A DNA stretch of 17,005 nucleotides from Chryseosolibacter sp966095595 (GTDB taxonomy: Bacteria; Bacteroidota; Bacteroidia; Cytophagales; Cyclobacteriaceae), in the NCBI GenBank assembly GCA_966095595.1, contig CBHTUB010000071.1, positions 1-17,005 on the forward strand, read 5' to 3'. Both the position numbers and the translations under genes were made by a program. Under the pieces are notes generated by a model, which was not told where the DNA came from, ran no database searches, and saw only the letters and a program-made list of their open reading frames with translations. Shown here piece by piece: positions 15,043-17,005 of the stretch (position 1 is the stretch's first letter; each line of letters begins with the position of its first letter).

Positions 15043-15561
15043 TTAAAAATGCCTGTTGTATCTTGAAACATACACCCATCCATCATCCCCCGGAGCTACA
15101 AGAAGAAACGGGATATCATTACAATTTTGTTGTGTCAGTTTAACCACCTTGCCCGTTTCCCGAGCAAGAAGCCTCATGAACTTGTAAAGGATCTGAAACT
15201 GATCAATACCAACGAAGTCCCGTGGATCGATGTCGAATTCAATCTGGCTTTCCGCGCAGAAGTAAGAATTGATGATAACGCTTTCCTCCCTCACTTCAAG
15301 CCTAAAATAGTTTTCGGTATCAGAAAAAATGGAGGAAATATTCAGCGGCAGCCCGGTCTCTATTTCGTTCATGCTAAAACGTAATATAAAGTCAGACTCC
15401 TTAAGAGCCTTGACAACCTTATCCCAGTCTTCAATTGAACAATCGTCAATATAAATATCCCTCAATGCCCCTTCATCCTTCAAAAAACGATTTAGCAGTC
15501 GGGGCGTGAAGCTGACATGATTGAAGTTTTCAAGGCTGATTTGAGAAGACGTGTTATTCAT
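15043..15561 (-). CDS. Soluble protein of unknown function, 172 aa
   Basis: I do not recognise the family. The protein has no signal peptide or membrane segment and is acidic. It reads as an alternation of helices and strands: ENFNHVSFTPRLLNRFLKDE, LRDIYIDDCSIEDWDKVVKA, FRLEVREESVIINSYFCAES, FQILYKFMRLLARETGKVVK and an end rich in aromatics (DDGWVYVSRYNRHF). Size, acidity and isolation are compatible with an immunity-type or other accessory cytoplasmic protein, but that is only a guess. The start ATG 15561 is first in the frame. On the minus strand, TATCTTG near 15588-15582 could be its -7 box. A plus-strand promoter-like element lies only 37 bp away, pointing the other way. Confidence 0.68.
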   Translation of the reverse strand: MNNTSSQISLENFNHVSFTPRLLNRFLKDEGALRDIYIDDCSIEDWDKVVKALKESDFILRFSMNEIETGLPLNISSIFSDTENYFRLEVREESVIINSYFCAESQIEFDIDPRDFVGIDQFQILYKFMRLLARETGKVVKLTQQNCNDIPFLLVAPGDDGWVYVSRYNRHF

Positions 15562-15597
15562 CTGTTTTTGATACGCGATACAAGATAATCAATGACG

Positions 15598-15629
15598 CTT
15601 GTCAGCAATCCAAAATCTTTTTATTTTGG
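15598..15629 (+). promoter_or_regulatory. Promoter-like element pointing into the cassette region
   Basis: TTG (15599-15601), a 20-bp spacer and TATTTTG (15622-15628) form a -33/-7 pair. It matches the element at 11541-11573 nearly base for base outside a 6-nt variable part. CCAAAAT (15610-15616) and ATTTTGG (15623-15629) also form a perfect 7-bp inverted repeat around CTTTTT. There is no gene start close by; the first plus-strand ATG is 150 bp away, beyond the first attC-like junction. Confidence 0.45.
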
Positions 15630-15660
15630 TCTTGATTCCCTAACCCACCTTCCATCCAGC

Positions 15661-15694
15661 CATTGAGTGGATCGCTAGCGCTCCGGAGCCAATG
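15661..15694. repeat. Nested palindrome
   Basis: CATTG (15661-15665) and CAATG (15690-15694) bracket the perfect 10-bp palindrome GCTCCGGAGC (15680-15689). It lies between the promoter-like element and the first attC-like junction. No T-run follows. Confidence 0.4.
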
Positions 15695-15705
15695 AGTACG
15701 GTTCT

Positions 15706-15754
15706 ATAACGTAGATATAGGACATATGTCTTATATTCGGACGTTGTGAGGCAT
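15706..15754 (+). other. attC-like junction 1 (short)
   Basis: The palindromic core atatag-GACATATGTC-ttatat (15715-15736) is enclosed by AACGT (15708-15712) and ACGTT (15741-15745). It ends in GTTGTGAGGCAT (15743-15754). The hairpin has a short asymmetric bulge between outer and inner arms, as in integron attC sites. Its left end (TATAAC) is not complementary to GTTGTGA beyond the AAC/GTT core. That is expected if the two sides came from different cassettes. The ORF start follows 37 bp after the GTT. Confidence 0.45.
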
Positions 15755-15779
15755 TTTATTTTCGACAAGTAAGTTTCAA

Positions 15780-16508
15780 ATGAACAGATTAGCTTTAGTT
15801 TTCTTTACAGTGACACTTTTCGGTTGCGGACAAGAATCAAAATATCAAGAACAAGATGTAAATCGGGTGACCGTTAAGATTGACAACAGAATTACGTCTG
15901 ACAAGAAAGAGGCAATAATGAAGTCAGTCGAATATGATCTTGGGACAGAAAGCGGATTTCATATTAAGAACCTGACCGAAATAACTTATGACTCGATCCT
16001 CTATTCGTATTTGATAACTCTAAAGACAGATGGTGACATCCATCCAACTAAACTTCATTTAATGAAGGCTTATTCGGAATTACTGTCTAAAGACGCCCTT
16101 GGTGGACGACCAGTACACTTGTTTGTTGCAAACTCAGGACAGTATATTGAGTATGACACGACAGTAATGAAAAGCTATGCCGGGAATGCTTCTGAGTGGG
16201 GACGGTTAAGACTCGAAACGAAAAATGTTGGAAATTACTTAAACAGTAGAATTGCAAAACTTTTGGAGAAGTCATTGCGACAAGTAAAATTTGATGGACC
16301 TTTACTTGCAACCTTAAAGGTGGACAGTACAGTGTATTCTGTTGACTTTGTTCTAGACCCCAGAAAGCATAATGCCACACAGTTTAGAGATTCAATTGGA
16401 TCGATTGACCCTTATCACAAATTCTTGCTCTTGGACAACGATGACTTATTTGTAAATTTTACCGACTCGACAGGAAAGGCACTGACCGGATCAGTACATT
16501 TCCAATAA
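15780..16508 (+). CDS. Putative lipoprotein in a cassette-like unit, 242 aa
   Basis: MNRLALVFFTVTLFGC contains a short signal peptide with a lipobox-like LFGC, so the mature protein would start at Cys16 and be lipid-anchored. The rest (QESKYQEQDVNRVTVKIDNR and on) is a soluble, charged domain with probable alternating strands and helices, for example YDSILYSYLITLKTDGDIHP, GGRPVHLFVANSGQYIEYDT and LLATLKVDSTVYSVDFVLDP. I recognise no family. The gene is visibly more A/T-rich than the permease operons. It starts 37 bp after the first GTTGTGAGGCAT and stops 3 bp before the left arm of the large attC-like hairpin at 16512. This tight fit suggests that gene and 3' hairpin form one mobile unit. Confidence 0.78.
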   Translation: MNRLALVFFTVTLFGCGQESKYQEQDVNRVTVKIDNRITSDKKEAIMKSVEYDLGTESGFHIKNLTEITYDSILYSYLITLKTDGDIHPTKLHLMKAYSELLSKDALGGRPVHLFVANSGQYIEYDTTVMKSYAGNASEWGRLRLETKNVGNYLNSRIAKLLEKSLRQVKFDGPLLATLKVDSTVYSVDFVLDPRKHNATQFRDSIGSIDPYHKFLLLDNDDLFVNFTDSTGKALTGSVHFQ

Positions 16509-16511
16509 AAC

Positions 16512-16684
16512 GCCTCACAACAATGTGCATAAGTCATGGCGGGGTTCGGTGTAAATTTGTAGTTTAGTTTTCAAAACACGTTTCGTCTCGGTGGACAGTG
16601 ACGACCAAGTCAGCCTTAACATACCGCTTCGCTGCATTTTTTAAGGCTATTCCCGCCACGCCTCATGCACGAACGTTGTGAGGC
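16512..16684 (+). other. attC-like folded element 2 (large)
   Basis: Outer arms GCCTCACAAC (16512-16521) and GTTGTGAGGC (16675-16684) are perfectly complementary over 10 bp. After short unpaired spacers, GTGCAT (16525-16530) pairs with ATGCAC (16665-16670), then TGGCGGG (16537-16543) pairs with CCCGCCA (16652-16658). An inner hairpin GCCTTAA/TTAAGGC (16613-16619, 16641-16647) fills part of the loop. Two stem segments separated by unpaired spacers, with AAC at the left and GTT at the right core, copy the R''-L''-L'-R' order of integron attC sites; the length of 173 bp is on the long side. The next ORF starts 26 bp after the GTT. Confidence 0.6.
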
Positions 16685-16700
16685 ATACCTTTCAGGACAG

Positions 16701-17005
16701 ATGAGCAAACGATTAAGAGAAAAATTGGAGACCTGGGACTTGAAGTCATTCTTTTTTACAATTCTATTTCTCGCAATCGGACTCTTTCTGTTTTTTTACT
16801 TCACCGACATGCGAGACAGATTTAGAACGGAGGACAAAGAAAAATTTAAAGGACAAACGACAGGGGAAGTATTAAAGATCGAGAAAGCTGACAGAATAAG
16901 TCAAAGTAAATGGAACGGGACAAAGATCTATGTTGATAGCTACAAGGTGACGTATCGTTATGTTGTAGAAGGAAAGAAATATCAGAGCGTTGACGCCATA
17001 CCACT
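16701..17005 (+). CDS. Membrane protein with DUF3592-like domain (partial, 3' cut off)
   Basis: The ORF begins ATG 16701 and is open to the window edge, about 101 codons. MSKRLREKLETWDLKS is a basic cytoplasmic start. FFFTILFLAIGLFLFFYF (about 17-34) is one transmembrane helix. After a charged linker (DMRDRFRTEDKEKFKGQ), TTGEVLKIEKADRISQSK and YKVTYRYVVEGKKYQS resemble the strand pattern of DUF3592-type extracytoplasmic domains (TGxVxx...V.Y.Y.V.GK.Y). The start lies 26 bp after the second GTTGTGAGGCAT and it would be the first gene of a following cassette. Its C-terminus and any 3' recombination site are outside the window. Base composition is A/T-rich like the preceding lipoprotein gene. 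Confidence 0.7.
   Translation, partial: MSKRLREKLETWDLKSFFFTILFLAIGLFLFFYFTDMRDRFRTEDKEKFKGQTTGEVLKIEKADRISQSKWNGTKIYVDSYKVTYRYVVEGKKYQSVDAIP

Overview
The window looks like part of a Bacteroidota chromosome, probably Cytophagales-like. The evidence is two large FtsX/MacB-type permeases with the typical N-terminus of that phylum, a PadR regulator paired with a prefix-domain permease, a LamG lipoprotein, near absence of Shine-Dalgarno sequences, and TAnnTTTG-like -7 boxes. No rRNA, tRNA, CRISPR array, complete IS element or replication gene was seen.

Layout. Positions 1-413 hold the C-terminal end of a probable Na+/H+ antiporter. A 352-bp gap with a tandem TGTAACCGTT box leads to an 801-aa FtsX permease (766-3171). 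A frameshifted LamG lipoprotein converges on it (4064-3176, minus). Positions 4333-6414 carry three unrecognised membrane proteins, including a 54-aa two-helix one. A small graveyard follows (6429-6714, minus): a RadC C-terminal scrap abutting an Rpn/PD-(D/E)XK-type tail. Next are a periplasmic family-3 solute-binding protein (minus) and a 99-aa lysine-rich histone-H1-like protein (minus). A PadR regulator and an 873-aa prefix-domain permease form an operon at 8366-11357. Positions 11591-14714 hold four exported or membrane proteins on the plus strand: a TIMP/NTR-like protein, a signal-peptide protein with a C-terminal helix, a two-helix PH-like protein and a TPR protein. The gaps around them contain dispersed repeats. 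A soluble unknown (minus, 15043-15561) precedes an AT-rich end segment.

The end segment is the most interesting part. A 14-bp sequence, ACGTTGTGAGGCAT, occurs at 15741 and again at 16673. Each copy lies shortly before an ORF and at the 3' edge of an imperfect hairpin. The second hairpin (16512-16684) has nested R''/L''...L'/R'-like arms. The lipoprotein gene between the copies ends 3 bp before it. This geometry matches an integron gene cassette (ORF plus attC) with no integrase in view. A plus-strand promoter-like element at 15598-15629, near-identical to the one in front of the TIMP-like gene at 11541-11573, points into the first junction.

Functional coherence is otherwise limited. PadR plus permease is a recognisable regulatory/transport unit. 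Most other genes are single envelope proteins of unknown role, and several dispersed intergenic repeats (three copies each of two families) suggest a repeat-rich accessory region.
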